Assembly (NCBI GenBank): GCA_032716605.1
Contig: CM064518.1
Coordinates: forward strand, 46,767,243 to 46,831,242
Length of the DNA stretch: 64,000 nucleotides
Source of the DNA: Paralithodes platypus
Taxonomy: Eukaryota; Arthropoda; Malacostraca; Decapoda; Lithodidae
Direction of reading: 5' to 3'
A model generated the notes under the pieces. The model ran no database searches. It saw only the letters and a program-made list of their open reading frames with translations, and was not told where the DNA came from. This document shows, piece by piece, positions 1 through 10,177 of this stretch (position 1 is the first letter of the stretch; every line of letters begins with the position of its first letter). The position numbers were made by a program, and so were the translations under genes.

Positions 1-114
1 GTTACTATATTTGCAATAGATAATCTGGGTTGCTTACAATAATCGCTACAGGTTTCGTTGTTGCTTGGATAGTGGGCTTATATGCTGAACTAGGTATGTT
101 TTATATATATATAC

Positions 115-115
115 C

Positions 116-170
<55 letters not shown>

Positions 171-187
171 TATATATATATATATAT
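115..187. repeat. (AT)n microsatellite
   Basis: Alternating AT with a few interruptions, ending directly at the SINE-1 head. Confidence 0.95.
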
Positions 188-661
188 GGAAGGTGTGGTG
201 GAGTGGTCTTGCTACTGGACTGGTAATTCAATGGACCCGGGTTCGAATCCCGAAATGTCAATGGGCCAACCGAAACGCCAAATAAATTCCCTCATTGTAC
301 CCTGATTGAACAGCACTGTATAAATATTCCCATATTCAAATTATGCTCCAGGGGGACAATGCCTAGTGAGTTCATTGCTCAATAGGTGGCGTTCTGAGAG
401 TGAGGGTCCGAGTCTAGGGGAGGAGACAGTGAAGCACTGGAGTGAGGAAGCTTCAGAGTAGGGGCTGCTTTCTAGCCGTGAGTGAGCAACTAAGCCCCAT
501 GCATCCTGCGAAGGCAAGATGGCAGGGGCTGGTTGCAACTAAAAGTGCTTCACATGTCTTACTCCCTAGATTGGAACGAGACCTCACGGGCTTCACTGTC
601 AAATTATTAGCGGTTGAATGTACAGGCTCTCAGCCTGTTGGAAGATGGAATAAAAAAAAAA
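188..661 (+). mobile_element. SINE-1 copy A, tRNA-derived
   Basis: The head is tRNA-like, with a pol III A box (TGGTGGAGTGG) and a B box (GGTTCGAATCC near 241). A non-tRNA body follows (GACAATGCCTAGTGAGTT, AATAGGTGGCGTTCTGAGAG, AGACCTCACGGGCTTCACTG) and an A-rich tail. Compared with the copy at 25930 it lacks about 55 bp just after the head. Three copies in the window share body and tail and all lie on this strand. The tRNA of origin is uncertain. Confidence 0.85.
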
Positions 662-693
662 TATATATATATATACTGTATATATTGTATATA

Positions 694-768
<75 letters not shown>
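662..768. repeat. (AT)n microsatellite at the SINE-1 tail
   Basis: About 100 bp of AT alternation continues the A-rich SINE tail. It probably grew from the tail. Confidence 0.9.
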
Positions 769-769
<1 letters not shown>

Positions 770-955
770 CCCGTTCCAATCAGGGTCTATTCAGTATAAA
801 TAGGCCAAAACTCTCGTTTACAAACCTGTATAACTCACAAAGACTAGAGTTATCGAGCTATTATTTTTACCAATTGGGACGTGCCGGCCAAGGAAAGAGT
901 GTGGAAGTTTACAGCCCATTTGTTCTAGTCCTTTTTAAGTTACAGCTACCATCAG
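770..955. mobile_element. Fam-C foldback copy
   Basis: Contains the diagnostic middle (GACTAGAGTTATCGAGC, then CAGCCCATTTGTTCTAG and AAGTTACAG). The left end reads CCCGTTCCAATCAGGGTCTA. The right arm is truncated. Confidence 0.7.
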
Positions 956-1065
956 TAAAGAGAGAACGGCCAGCCAGTGGTCGATGGAGATGGGATCCTA
1001 ATTATACTGCTTTTTGCAGGCTTGATAATTAGCTCATTTTCCGAAAGTATACACAGTAGATACTT

Positions 1066-1092
1066 CTTCGAGGTGTTTGCAACCGACTTCAA

Positions 1093-1174
<82 letters not shown>

Positions 1175-1225
1175 CAACTCTCTCTCACTCAACATTCTTG
1201 GAGGTGTATGCAACCGACTTCATTT
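1066..1225. repeat. (CT)n tract between two copies of a 30-bp direct repeat
   Basis: A pure CT run (about 1096-1170) is bracketed by near-identical segments containing GCAACCGACTTCA, at 1066-1094 and 1198-1225. Confidence 0.85.
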
Positions 1226-1370
1226 CGACACCTTATAATCTGGCCAATCGTTCTTGTAGGTTATGATTGGTTGACATTCCATCAGGTGCCGCTACTGATA
1301 GAAACATGACAATTTACCATAGCCATATAATCATCCATGTAACAAAAAATTACTTTTGATATGAATATTC

Positions 1371-1584
1371 TTAACCCTTTCAACACCATGACACCTTTTT
1401 ACCTCTGATGGTGGCTAAAATTAGATTATTTTATGCAGCTTAAGAAAAATCTATGTTACTAAGAGGGTTTATTGAGATCGTATTTACCCATTAGAGTCGT
1501 ATAAGTAGATTATAACCTAAAAAATAATCCTCTAATGGTAACCAGAATATGATGACAATTACGTAATGCTGGTGAAGGGGTTAA
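1371..1584. mobile_element. Fam-B2 foldback element
   Basis: Begins TTAACCCTTTCAACACCATG and ends GGTGAAGGGGTTAA, so it is bounded by TTAA. The arms are inverted copies (AGATTATTTTATGCAGCTTAAG against AATAATCCTCTAATGGTAACC). Confidence 0.8.
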
Positions 1585-1729
1585 TTGAATTTGTACATTA
1601 TATAGTGTGAATAGTAAGTAGAAATATAATGCTATATATAAATAGAAAATTGTATAGAAGGAATGGTCATGGTTTAACTGGTGTACTACGTAAAGTAATG
1701 GCGATGTTCCATCATGTGTACGGCTAAAA

Positions 1730-1941
1730 CCCTGTTCCAAATATGTAGGCCACAACTTTTGAACGTTAACCTCTACAACTCACAAACAACTAGAGTAATC
1801 GAGCTAACATTTCTACCACATGGGAAAGGTCAGCCAGGCAATAGGTGTGCACATTTACAGCTCATTTGCTCTAGCCCTTTTTGAGTTACAGAGCTTTGGG
1901 TTCACGATTTCAGGCCTACCTACCTACTTGGAACAGGGTAT
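1730..1941. mobile_element. Fam-C foldback element, both ends present
   Basis: Left end CCCTGTTCCAA and right end TTGGAACAGGG are exact reverse complements. GTAGGCC and GGCCTACC lie just inside. The middle carries CTAGAGTAATCGAGC. Confidence 0.8.
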
Positions 1942-2027
1942 CTATATTAGGCTCGTTACCCCTCTCGTCGTCTTCTTCTTTGTTGATCTGTATCGATGGT
2001 TCGTATGCTAATGTTGTTTCGCCACTG

Positions 2028-2060
2028 ATAGAGAGAGAGAGAGAGAGAGTGTGTGAGAGT

Positions 2061-2091
<31 letters not shown>

Positions 2092-2126
2092 TGAGTGAGA
2101 GAGAGAGAGCGAGAGAAAGAGCTACA
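2028..2126. repeat. (GA)n imperfect microsatellite
   Basis: GA run with GT interruptions, followed by a short TG-rich stretch to about 2190. Confidence 0.95.
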
Positions 2127-2213
2127 CTGTATTGTGTGAATCTGTGTGTATGTGTAGTATGTGTGTGTATGTGTACCTGTGTGTGCTTTCAGGTCTCTGT
2201 GCCTCATCCTATG

Positions 2214-2363
2214 ACTTAAATTGCTTCAAACTCTATGTGTCCAGGCATTTTGGCTCGACTGTTCATTGATTTTGGCCATGTCACTCTTTCAACTCTGGGG
2301 GAGGCAATCGTCACAGGCAGTTCTAACTTTTGTCTCCCTCATCCACATAGAAAAACAAATGTG
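2214..2363 (+). mobile_element. LINE-J 3' end, 5'-truncated
   Basis: Keeps the ORF2 terminal segment (TATGACTTAAATTGCTTCAA, coding YDLNCFK in other copies) and the 3' UTR ending TTTTGTCTCCCTCATCCACA. No open frame of note remains. Confidence 0.75.
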
Positions 2364-2439
2364 TGTGTGTGTGTGTGTACGATACGAAAAACAAATATGT
2401 ATACTGTATATAATTATAATAACCCGGTATAGCACAGCC

Positions 2440-2784
2440 TGACAATCCCCAAACCCCTATTTACTAAAGATCACCTTCAGCAAGTCATCAAGGGCACTAC
2501 AAGCCTACAAAAAGCACTACTACAGAAGCGAGATTTTGTGCCAGCCTCACCACCATGACACATCAAAAGCGGCCACCACCACCAACATATAAAACGCTAA
2601 ACACTACTCGGCTCTGAGTTACGATGAAGCGGGATTTCACGGTCACTATGCTAAATGGCTCTGCCTTCAGACCCTAATTTATGGGGGGGGGGGGGCTTAC
2701 ATTTGGAATCCCATCACGCCATCAGACAGTACGCTAGGACTATACGGCTGGGAAGTGTAGAGAGCAGACTAGGGGTGTTGTATA
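2440..2784. other. Unassigned stretch
   Basis: Mixed-composition sequence with a G10 run near 2684. I recognise no repeat family, long open frame or RNA gene here. Confidence 0.5.
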
Positions 2785-2960
2785 TAGAGGAAGCTGTTGG
2801 AATGGCTTTGTTGTGTGTGTTTATTAGTCTGTATACGTCGTCGAGGTGTCCCCCGACTGGGTGCGAGCATGTGAAACACGATAGGACGTACTACTACACT
2901 CACTAAATAGTCCGCCTTGGCTGGGATCGAACCCAAGTCAAGCAGATTCACACATGTTGC
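2785..2960 (-). mobile_element. SINE-3 copy, tRNA head truncated
   Basis: Matches the copy at 30785 through TCGTCGAGGTGTCCCCC and GGCTGGGATCGAA (the reverse of a pol III B box). It stops at AGCAGATTCACAC, losing the A box, where LINE-J begins on the opposite strand. Confidence 0.75.
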
Positions 2961-3330
2961 ATCTCTCGCGATTCTATCGCTACTACAATAATCAGTGTTC
3001 CTCGGAGCTTTCCCAGTGTAAACCACCTCCTCTACGTAGGGTACGTAGTACCCGTCTTGCAACACAATCCCACCCCTACTCTGTGTAACTCTTCAACCCA
3101 AGAGTGAAACGCTATTCTCAGACTTTCTTCTATTCAACTGCTGAGCTCTGGAACTCTCTCCCAGAATCAGTCTTTCCCTCTTCCTATGACTTAAATTGCT
3201 TCAAACTCCGTGTGTCCAGACATTTTAGCTCGCACGTCCCTTGATTTTGGCCCTGTCACTCTTTTAACTCTGGGGGAGGCACTCGCTACAGGCAGTTCTG
3301 CCTTTTGTCTCCCTCATTCATATAGATTTT
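2961..3330 (+). pseudogene. LINE-J ORF2 C-terminus and 3' UTR
   Basis: In one frame from about 2970 it reads RFYRYYNNQCSSELSQC, then RRVRSTRLATQSHPYSV. One in-frame stop follows (TAA where a CAA would give Q). It resumes NPRVKRYSQTFFYSTAELWN and ends SRHFSSHVP at a TGA at 3242-3244, before the usual 3' UTR. This is a non-LTR reverse transcriptase tail. No RT catalytic domain is present, so it cannot move itself. Confidence 0.85.
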
Positions 3331-3439
3331 TTTTTTGTATGTTTTATCTTTATATTTTTACAATTATGCATTTGTTCTAGTCTGCTCCCTCTACCTCTAT
3401 CAAACAAAACACACATTAACAAAAATAAAGAAAACAAAA

Positions 3440-3611
3440 TAACTCCATGACCCCCTTTCAACATAAATTTGTAAATTTTTCGGTAGAAAATGTTTAGGCC
3501 GAAGGCCGGTTCCTCCTAGCATTCCTAATATTGACAAAGGAATGGGGTAAAAGGTCTTAAATTCGCCAAAGTAATGGGCCGAACGTCTTAAAAACTAATG
3601 GGGCTAATATC
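3440..3611 (+). mobile_element. Fam-A fragment
   Basis: Contains the hairpin TTTTTCGGTAGAAAA and GGCCGAAGGCCGGTTCCTC, then two of the GTCTTAAAAT...AATGGGGC internal repeats. Both ends are missing. Confidence 0.8.
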
Positions 3612-3720
3612 ACCTAACCCTTTTTAATACCACAGATCCTTCATAAGCTACACAAAATCACCTAAGCCTATATATTCTAGAATATAATTTAAAAGACCTC
3701 GCTGGTACGGAAGTGATTAA
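3612..3720. mobile_element. Fam-B1 right half
   Basis: From TAACCCTTTTTAATACCACA to GCTGGTACGGAAGTGATTAA. It abuts the Fam-A fragment directly. Confidence 0.75.
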
Positions 3721-3888
3721 ATAATGTCTTAGTTTAAGATTTTTTTTTGTTTGTTTTTTGTTTTGTTTTAGCTACTGAACATTAAATCCTTAGCTAATTC
3801 ATGGCCATATTTGTAGTAAGGTCATTTGTAAGCTTATAAAGCAACATAATCATACACTCCCCATCAATTGTTCATCTTTATTCAAGGC
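3721..3888. other. Unassigned AT-rich spacer
   Basis: T-rich stretch between Fam-B copies with no recognisable element. Confidence 0.5.
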
Positions 3889-4129
3889 TTAACCCCTTCT
3901 GTACCGGCGATGTATTTTTTAACGTTATTCTGGTTACTATTAGACTATTATTTCCGCTTATATAGGACCCCCCAGCAATGATAGGACCCCCCCCCCCCAG
4001 CAATGACCAGGCTTCGAACTATCTCACATAACCCTTTTCACTACCACAGATCCTTCTTAAACGGCACAACATCGTCTAAATATGACTACAATCACATTAA
4101 AAAGGCGTCGCCGGTACGGAAGGAGTTAA
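3889..4129. mobile_element. Fam-B1 foldback element, near full length
   Basis: TTAACCCCTTCTGTACCGGC at the left and GTCGCCGGTACGGAAGGAGTTAA at the right. A poly-C run and a duplicated AGCAATGA segment expand the centre. Confidence 0.85.
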
Positions 4130-4271
4130 CACACAGAAATAATCGTATGTTTTGACTGATGCTAGGCTTTCTAAATGTGAGGATATATTCATGATTTAAG
4201 GTGTGGTTAGGAATGGTGTATGTTTTTCCAATCTCTCCCGACCACAGAGCGCCTCCAAGGATGGTCAAATT

Positions 4272-4274
<3 letters not shown>

Positions 4275-4351
<77 letters not shown>
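4275..4351. repeat. (GA)n microsatellite
   Basis: About 38 uninterrupted GA units. Confidence 0.98.
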
Positions 4352-4356
<5 letters not shown>

Positions 4357-4387
4357 TCTTAATTATCAGTTGACTAAACAGAATAAG

Positions 4388-4751
4388 TTAAGGGGAGATG
4401 GTTAACTTTTTTGCATGTATTCATTATTTTTCTATTTCCTCCCTAGACCTCCATCAAATTAAAAAAAAGCATCCATTAGATCCCCCTTCTAGATTAATTT
4501 GTAAATTTTTCGGTAGAAAAATTTCCCGGCCGAAGGTCGGTTCTTCCAACATTACAGGCTCATTATCGTTCGCCAGGGAAAACATCGACACCTAAATAGC
4601 ACGAATTAAAGGTCTAAATATTGACAAAGAAACGGGGCGAAAGGTCTTAAAATCGACTAACTAATGGGGCAAACATCTCAACATATGAAAACTAATGGGG
4701 CTAAACATGAGGGAGAAAGTGGTCCAGAAAACCGGCCCATCCCCCCTTTAA
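4388..4751 (+). mobile_element. Fam-A element, full length
   Basis: TTAAGGGGAGATGG at the left and CCCATCCCCCCTTTAA at the right. The core hairpins are mutated (GGCCGAAGGTCGGTTC). Three GTCTTAA/AATGGGGC repeats precede AACATGAGGGAGAAAG. Confidence 0.85.
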
Positions 4752-4880
4752 CCGCTGCATGAGAACCTACACTTGTCATTCAACCAGGGGCATTATATTT
4801 CCTACGTGTGTAACAGCAGTACGGGGAGGAATAGAAGGGAACTTATGTGGGTGACTGTACAGCACTATGGTCCGTTTTCT

Positions 4881-5205
4881 TTAAGGGCCCCTTTCTGGAC
4901 CCCTTTCTCCCTCAGGTTTAGCATATTAGCTTTGAGATTTTAAGACTTTCGTTCCATTAGTGTGACGATTTTGAGACATTTCGCCACATTTCTCTGTCAA
5001 TATTAAGACCTTTCATGACATTTAGGTGTCGATTATTTCCTGGCGAGCGATAGCGAGCCTGCAATATTAAGAGGAACCGACCTTCGGCCGGGACATTTTT
5101 CTACCGAAAAATGTACAAATTTATCTTGTAGGGGGGTCTAGGGGTTGTTTTTCTAAGCTTGATGGAGGTCTAGGGAGGAAACTAAAAAAAAACATATGAA
5201 TATAT
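4881..5205 (-). mobile_element. Fam-A element
   Basis: Starts TTAAGGGCCCCTTTC and carries CCCTCAGGTTTAG, CGACCTTCGGCCGGGAC and ATTTTTCTACCGAAAAATGT. It fades out after GATGGAGGTCTAGG, so the far end is unclear. Confidence 0.8.
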
Positions 5206-5342
5206 TAATTAATAGACCAAACAAACGGTCTGCCTGCCATTAACTACTCAGCTGTGACAAAGTTTTTATAGCCAAGTATTGTGTTAATTGTGATAACCCG
5301 TTTATGATATCATGCAGAGATTATCAGTTTCTTATTTTCCCA

Positions 5343-5680
5343 TTAACCCTTCCAGTACCGGTGCCATTCTATCAACTTTATTTTGGCTACTATTAGACGA
5401 TTTTATTCAGTTTAAAAAAGGACCCCCAGCATTAAACAGGCTTCGAAGAATCCCACTTAACCCTTTTTATTACCACAGATCTGTCTTAAACTGCATAAAA
5501 TCGTCTCAATATAGCTAGAATATGATAATAAAGACGTCGCCGGTACTGAAGGGGTTAACAGGCTTTGAACTATCTCACTTAACCCATTTTTACTACCACA
5601 GATCTTTCTTAAACTGCATAAAATCGTCTCAATATAGCTAGAATAAAATTTAAAAAGGTCACCGGTACAGAAGGGGTTAA
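5343..5680. mobile_element. Fam-B1: one full copy plus an extra right half
   Basis: The full copy runs 5343-5558. From the TTAA at 5555 a second right half follows (TTAACAGGCTTTGAACTATC to CAGAAGGGGTTAA at 5680). The half starts at a TTAA that lies in the centre of complete copies. Confidence 0.85.
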
Positions 5681-5723
5681 GTATTTCCGATAGGTAAAAA
5701 AAAAAAAAAAAAAAAAGTAGGAG

Positions 5724-6161
5724 GCGCTAATAAGTCATGTCTCAGCTGTCGTTATGTTTGGCTCGCTCTGCGCTGTATTAATGTCTGCCAGATGTTGAAT
5801 AGGGTGGGTAAGTGTAGGAACATGTTGGTATATCTCACTCGAAATGAATAAATCAAGTTTAGATATTGCGGATACAAATTATTGATCAAAATAGACATGG
5901 TGCCCGGACATCACTTATTAGGCCGGCTGTACAACACGGGACAGTCGCGATAATAAGTGATGTCTCGGCACAAAGTATGTTTTGATCAATATAATTGGTA
6001 TCAGCAATATCTAAGCTTCATTTCTTCATATCGAGTGAAATATACAAACATGATCCTACACTTACCCACCCTATGCAACATCTGACAGACATTAATACAG
6101 CAAAGAGCAAGCCAAAGGTAATGACAGCTGGGACATGACTTACTAGCTCGACCGCACTGTA
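5724..6161. mobile_element. Two Fam-F elements in inverted orientation
   Basis: The left unit (about 5724-5930) and right unit (about 5941-6161) are reverse complements of each other over about 200 bp, so the locus is a giant inverted repeat. Shared landmarks are CTGTATTAATGTCTG against CAGACATTAATACAG. The right unit ends near CGCACTGTA. The centre is GGCTGTACAACACGGGACAG. Confidence 0.85.
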
Positions 6162-6288
6162 AATAAATGAACTTAATACTTCCCATAGATACAATATTGA
6201 TGAACCAGCAGTTATAATAGAAGAGGGTGTGGCTGAGCGCTCTCCCCGGGTTAATGTGTGTGTTTGGTTGTTATTGTGGGGGTTTAAT

Positions 6289-6310
6289 GTAGGTGTGTGT
6301 GTGTGTGCAA

Positions 6311-6341
<31 letters not shown>

Positions 6342-6371
6342 TGTGTGTGTGTGTGCCTATGTGTGTGTGTG

Positions 6372-6434
<63 letters not shown>

Positions 6435-6520
6435 CCTATGTGTGTGTGTGTGTGTGTGCCTATGTGTGTGTGTGTGTGTGTGTGTACGAGTGTGTATATG
6501 TGTGTGTGTGTGTGTGTGTA
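6289..6520. repeat. (GT)n imperfect microsatellite
   Basis: About 230 bp of GT with recurring GCCTAT and GCGA interruptions, implying local duplications. Confidence 0.95.
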
Positions 6521-6643
6521 GTGGGAGGGAGGCATCTCACTGGTTGAACTACACAACGCTCTTTAGGTCAAGGAACTAGGAGAGTGGAGAAAACTTCGTC
6601 TAGATTTCTAGGCAGCCAACTGAACTTTTTTACCCTATGTTTA

Positions 6644-6766
6644 TGAAGGATACAAAAGGCAAAGCTGCGTGTAAAAAGTGTCCCCCAAAGTTGAAAGCAT
6701 GAAAGAGAACCAAATTTAAGATATGTTAGAGTCAAAATATCTGGACACACGGATTTGAAGCAACTA
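6644..6766 (-). mobile_element. LINE-J 3' end
   Basis: Reverse complement of the LINE-J tail: GACAAAAGGC-like, CCCCCAAAGTTGAAAG, GGACACACGGATTTGAAGCAA. Confidence 0.7.
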
Positions 6767-6825
6767 TGTTTTACCTTTCAATAATTCGGCTAATGAAGGA
6801 AAAAGGTAATACCAACATAAGGAAT

Positions 6826-6868
6826 ATACTAAGAAAGTAATACCAACATAAGGAATATACTAAGAAAG
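6826..6868. repeat. 31-bp tandem duplication
   Basis: GTAATACCAACATAAGGAAT and its continuation occur twice in a row. Confidence 0.8.
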
Positions 6869-6888
6869 GCTGAGATAATATGTGATGT

Positions 6889-6892
<4 letters not shown>

Positions 6893-6969
<77 letters not shown>

Positions 6970-7009
6970 TTACCTAATTGTAGTTTACAGGAGTTGAGCT
7001 AAGCTCGTG

Positions 7010-7055
<46 letters not shown>

Positions 7056-7095
7056 TGAGGTGCGTGTGTGTGTGTTGGTGCGGGTGTGTGTGTGT

Positions 7096-7126
<31 letters not shown>

Positions 7127-7192
7127 TGAGGTGTGTGTGTGTGTGTTGGTGCGGGTGTGTGTGTGTTGTGTGTGTGTGTGTGTGTGTGGTTG
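6893..7192. repeat. (GT)n compound microsatellite with duplicated block
   Basis: Two GT runs are separated by about 45 bp of unique sequence. In the second, a block with GTAGTGAGGTG and GTTGGTGCGGG is duplicated. Confidence 0.95.
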
Positions 7193-7473
7193 TGTACGTG
7201 TGACCTTGTACACCACTATACATACACCCTCAGGTCAAACTACTATGATGGCCACTCGTATACTCTCAACTCTCACTCTCACTCTCTCTCTCTCTCTCTC
7301 TCTTTGATTCTTTTTGATTTACTTAAACCGTGTGACTTAAAATTGTCCAAGTAGTGAATTAGAGTACAAGAGACAATACGAAAAATATCAGCCTATATTA
7401 ATACAAAGTTAAGTTTAGCTTTGTGGATATAATAATATGGTTTTTCTTGTAATGTTATTCTAGTTATGTTTAA

Positions 7474-7612
7474 TAAGCTCACTTCTGGAATATGTCGAAT
7501 ACTCTGTGCAGTTATGGTCCCCAGCACTCATGAAAAGCTATTAGAAAGAGTCCGTGGTCTAATTACAGCTAGAATACATATAATTAGAAGTCGCCAGTAG
7601 AGGAAGGGTTAA
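7474..7612 (+). pseudogene. LINE ORF2 scrap followed by Fam-B end
   Basis: 7484-7560 encodes LLEYVEYSVQLWSPALMKS and then a stop, resembling the HLEYCVQFWSP motif near the ORF2 C-terminus of CR1-type LINEs. The Fam-B right end ATCTAG/CTAGAATAC to GAAGGGTTAA follows directly. Confidence 0.6.
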
Positions 7613-7946
7613 TTAAGAGACTGAGGAATGAGTATCGATTAAGAAATTTGGGGATTTTGTTTTGTCTTGTAACTCGTTTTGTGAGGTAATTAATTGAAAT
7701 AATTATGAATGCCACACACAACCATGGATATATAGTAATTTGCACAATTTGCAATGCGTTTATTGCACTATGCCAATCTTTTTATTATGACAAAATCTCA
7801 GTAAGCATTGCTTGTAAATCTTCTCTCTCTCTCTCTCTTTCTGTATAAAATCGTTTTAAGATACCCAGAATAAAAGGAACAGGTGGTCACTTGAGATTAG
7901 TTATTCATGTACTCGGCCTCATTAATTCACTCACGTTTTCACACCT

Positions 7947-7947
<1 letters not shown>

Positions 7948-7994
<47 letters not shown>
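7948..7994. repeat. (CT)n microsatellite
   Basis: Ends at the 5' edge of a truncated LINE-K copy. Confidence 0.95.
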
Positions 7995-7995
<1 letters not shown>

Positions 7996-8395
7996 GCTAT
8001 GTGGACCAGTTGAGAGCTTTTGATCTCTTTCTGTTGGAAACACACGGACTCCGAGGTCAACTCTTTGAAGTTTTTAAGATACTCAATGGGTTTGACAAAG
8101 TGGTTCATAGCAAACTGCTTAGCCTAAATATGAGTGCAATACGCAACCATGGCTGGAAGTTAGAATTAAAAAGTTCAGTACTAGTATTTTCGGAAACCTT
8201 TTCACACATCATAAGATCTGTTCTATCTGGAACCAACTTTCCTCAGCACTTGTAAATAGCTCTTCATTAGAGCAGTTCAAGAAGAGAGTGTAGTGCACTA
8301 ACCAATCTCTCTCCTTCCACTTCGAGTATCTCAGCGGAATGTACCGCAAGGCCTCTGAGATATAAATTATTCCTTGTAACGCTCTCTCGGCCCTA
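7995..8395 (+). pseudogene. LINE-K ORF2 C-terminus and 3' UTR
   Basis: Frame 8001 reads QLRAFDLFLLETHGLRGQLF then EVFKILNGFDKVVHSKLLSL and NHGWKLELK. This matches the usual LINE pattern LETRRLRGxLIExFKxLNGF. A frameshift near 8170-8218 moves the end to another frame (WNQLSSALVNSSSLEQFKKR, stop at 8291-8293). The 3' UTR TTCGAGTATCTC...GCAAGGCCTCTGAGA also occurs at 10860. Confidence 0.85.
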
Positions 8396-8418
8396 CCTCG
8401 CCACACCCATATAATATA

Positions 8419-8462
8419 GACAGGAGCTATAAAGACAGGAGCTATAAAGACAGGAGCTATCA
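8419..8462. repeat. 15-bp tandem repeat, three copies
   Basis: Unit GACAGGAGCTATAAA. Confidence 0.9.
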
Positions 8463-8633
8463 TTACACACAATTGACGGGGAAGTGGACGAGATTCCATA
8501 CACCCAAAAACCATAACCACAAAAACAATCCTCCGAGCCCTTGGGACGGGAAACCCACCGAGTTCTTTAAATGCCGAACGGGGACTACGGTAATTATCCC
8601 TCAACCCTTTCACTTGGAGAGGTCATGTCAGTG

Positions 8634-8864
8634 TTAATAAACCCTTCTGTACCAGCGACGCCTTCATTATTTGATTTAAGCTAAATTTAGACGATTTTAT
8701 GAAGCTAAGGAAGGATATATGGTAGCTAAAAGGATTAATTGAGATAATTAATTGCGATAGTCTGCAGTCTTATAATGGGTAAACGTCCTTCCTAAGGTTA
8801 ATACAATCGTCTAATAGTCTCCAGAATATAATGAACAGGACGTCACCGGTACTGTACGGGTTAA
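8634..8864. mobile_element. Fam-B1 foldback element
   Basis: Left AACCCTTCTGTACCAGCG, right GTCACCGGTACTGTACGGGTTAA. Its last TTAA is also the first TTAA of the next Fam-A. Confidence 0.85.
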
Positions 8865-9186
8865 GGGGAGATTTCCACTTGAAGGATTTTTTTCTGGACC
8901 CCTTTCTCCCTCATGTTTAGCCCCATTGCTTTTGATATTTTAAGACTTAGTTTGGCGATTTTAAGAGCTTTCACCCCATTTATGTCACTTTTAAGACCTT
9001 TCGTCCTATGTAGGTGTCGATTTTTTCCTGGCGAGCGATAGCGAGCCTGTAATTTAAGAGGAACCGGCCTTCGGCCGGGAAATTTTTCTACCGAAAAATG
9101 TACAAATTTATCTTGAAAGGGGGTCATGGGAGTGTAATTTCAAGCTTGATGGAAGTCTAGGAAACACACTAAAAACCTCCCCTTAA
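8861..9186 (-). mobile_element. Fam-A element, full length
   Basis: TTAAGGGGAGATTTCCACTT to AAAAACCTCCCCTTAA. Core CCGGCCTTCGGCCGG and ATTTTTCTACCGAAAAATGT are intact. Inserted in the terminal TTAA of Fam-B. Confidence 0.92.
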
Positions 9187-9189
9187 TAC

Positions 9190-9272
9190 ACCTTTTGAAG
9201 ATTACGACGCATTTTGACAGTTTATTGTGGCTGTCATTAGATGATTTTGTACAATTTAGTATGCCCACCGAG
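9190..9272. mobile_element. Fam-B3 fragment
   Basis: AGATTACGACGCATTTTGAC then AGTTTATTGTGGCTGTCATT and AGATGATTTTGTAC. Confidence 0.65.
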
Positions 9273-9384
9273 TTCTTTGGATTCTGAATTCCGAATTGCC
9301 TGGAATGCCGCCATTTGGGACGTGAAACTGTAACCACACTCTGTTGTCGAAGCAGTCTTTAAAATTGTATGTATTATTTATTTT

Positions 9385-9605
9385 ATGTGTATGAAGGAGA
9401 CAAAAGGCAGGTTGACTGTAACGAGTATCTCCCCCAAAGTTAAAAGAGTGTATACTTATAATATGTATGTATGTATTTCTCTCAAAGCCATAAGAGTGTA
9501 TATATGTATGTATGTATCTCTCTCAAAGCCAAAAGAGTGTATATATGTATGTATGTATGTATTTCTCTCGAAGCCAAAAGAGTGTATGCATGTATGTATG
9601 CATCT
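9385..9605 (-). repeat. LINE-J tail expanded into a ~45-bp tandem repeat
   Basis: The reverse LINE-J 3' end (GACAAAAGGCAG ... CCCCCAAAGTTAAAAGAGTG) passes into four copies of TCTCTCAAAGCCAAAAGAGT plus GTAT tetranucleotides. The AAAGYYAAAAGAGTG part is LINE-derived. Confidence 0.7.
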
Positions 9606-9838
9606 CCCTGGACTCCAAAGGCCACGGAAGGCAATATGACTCTATAAACCCTGCCGCTTATCTCCACCACGTTCCTTATAGTCGCTCAATAAACACATTT
9701 GTTGTTGGGTCAAGTTCCAGACACGCGCGTGAAAGTTCCAAGACCTCCATAACCCCCCCCCCCCCTTCCAAGGTCGAGTCCAGGCTTCGTGTCAGTGTAT
9801 TATAGGCACACTTAAATGTCTCGTCCAACCTGCATCCT

Positions 9839-10172
9839 TTAAGGGGAGGTTTTTAGTTTTTTCCTACTCCTCCAGCAATCTTAAAATTTCACCCCCTTGA
9901 CCCCCTCTTAAGATAAATTTGTACATTTTTCGGTAGAAAAATGTCCCGGCCGAAGGCCGGTTACTCTTAAATTACAGGCTCGCTATCGCTCGCCAGGATA
10001 AACTCGACACCTAAATGGCACAAAAGGTCTTAAAATTGAGAGAATGGGGCGGAAATTCTTAAAATCACCAAACTAATGGGGCAAGCGTCTTAAAATCTCA
10101 AAAGCAATGGGGCTAGACATGAGGGAGAAAGGGGTCAAGAAAAAAATCCCTCAAGTGGAAATCTCGCCTTAA
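9839..10172 (+). mobile_element. Fam-A element, full length
   Basis: TTAAGGGGAGGTTTTTAGTT to GTGGAAATCTCGCCTTAA; all core landmarks present. Confidence 0.92.
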
Positions 10173-10177
10173 ATGTA

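Noticed and set aside
6001..6186. Peptide CCINVCQMLxRVGKCRxMFVYFTRYEE recurring in three places
   Set aside because: It recurs because the Fam-F DNA recurs; flanking frames differ and the paired arm is equally conserved.
8209..8613. 134-residue minus-strand open frame
   Set aside because: Overlaps the LINE-K tail in antisense and unassigned sequence; no recognisable domain.
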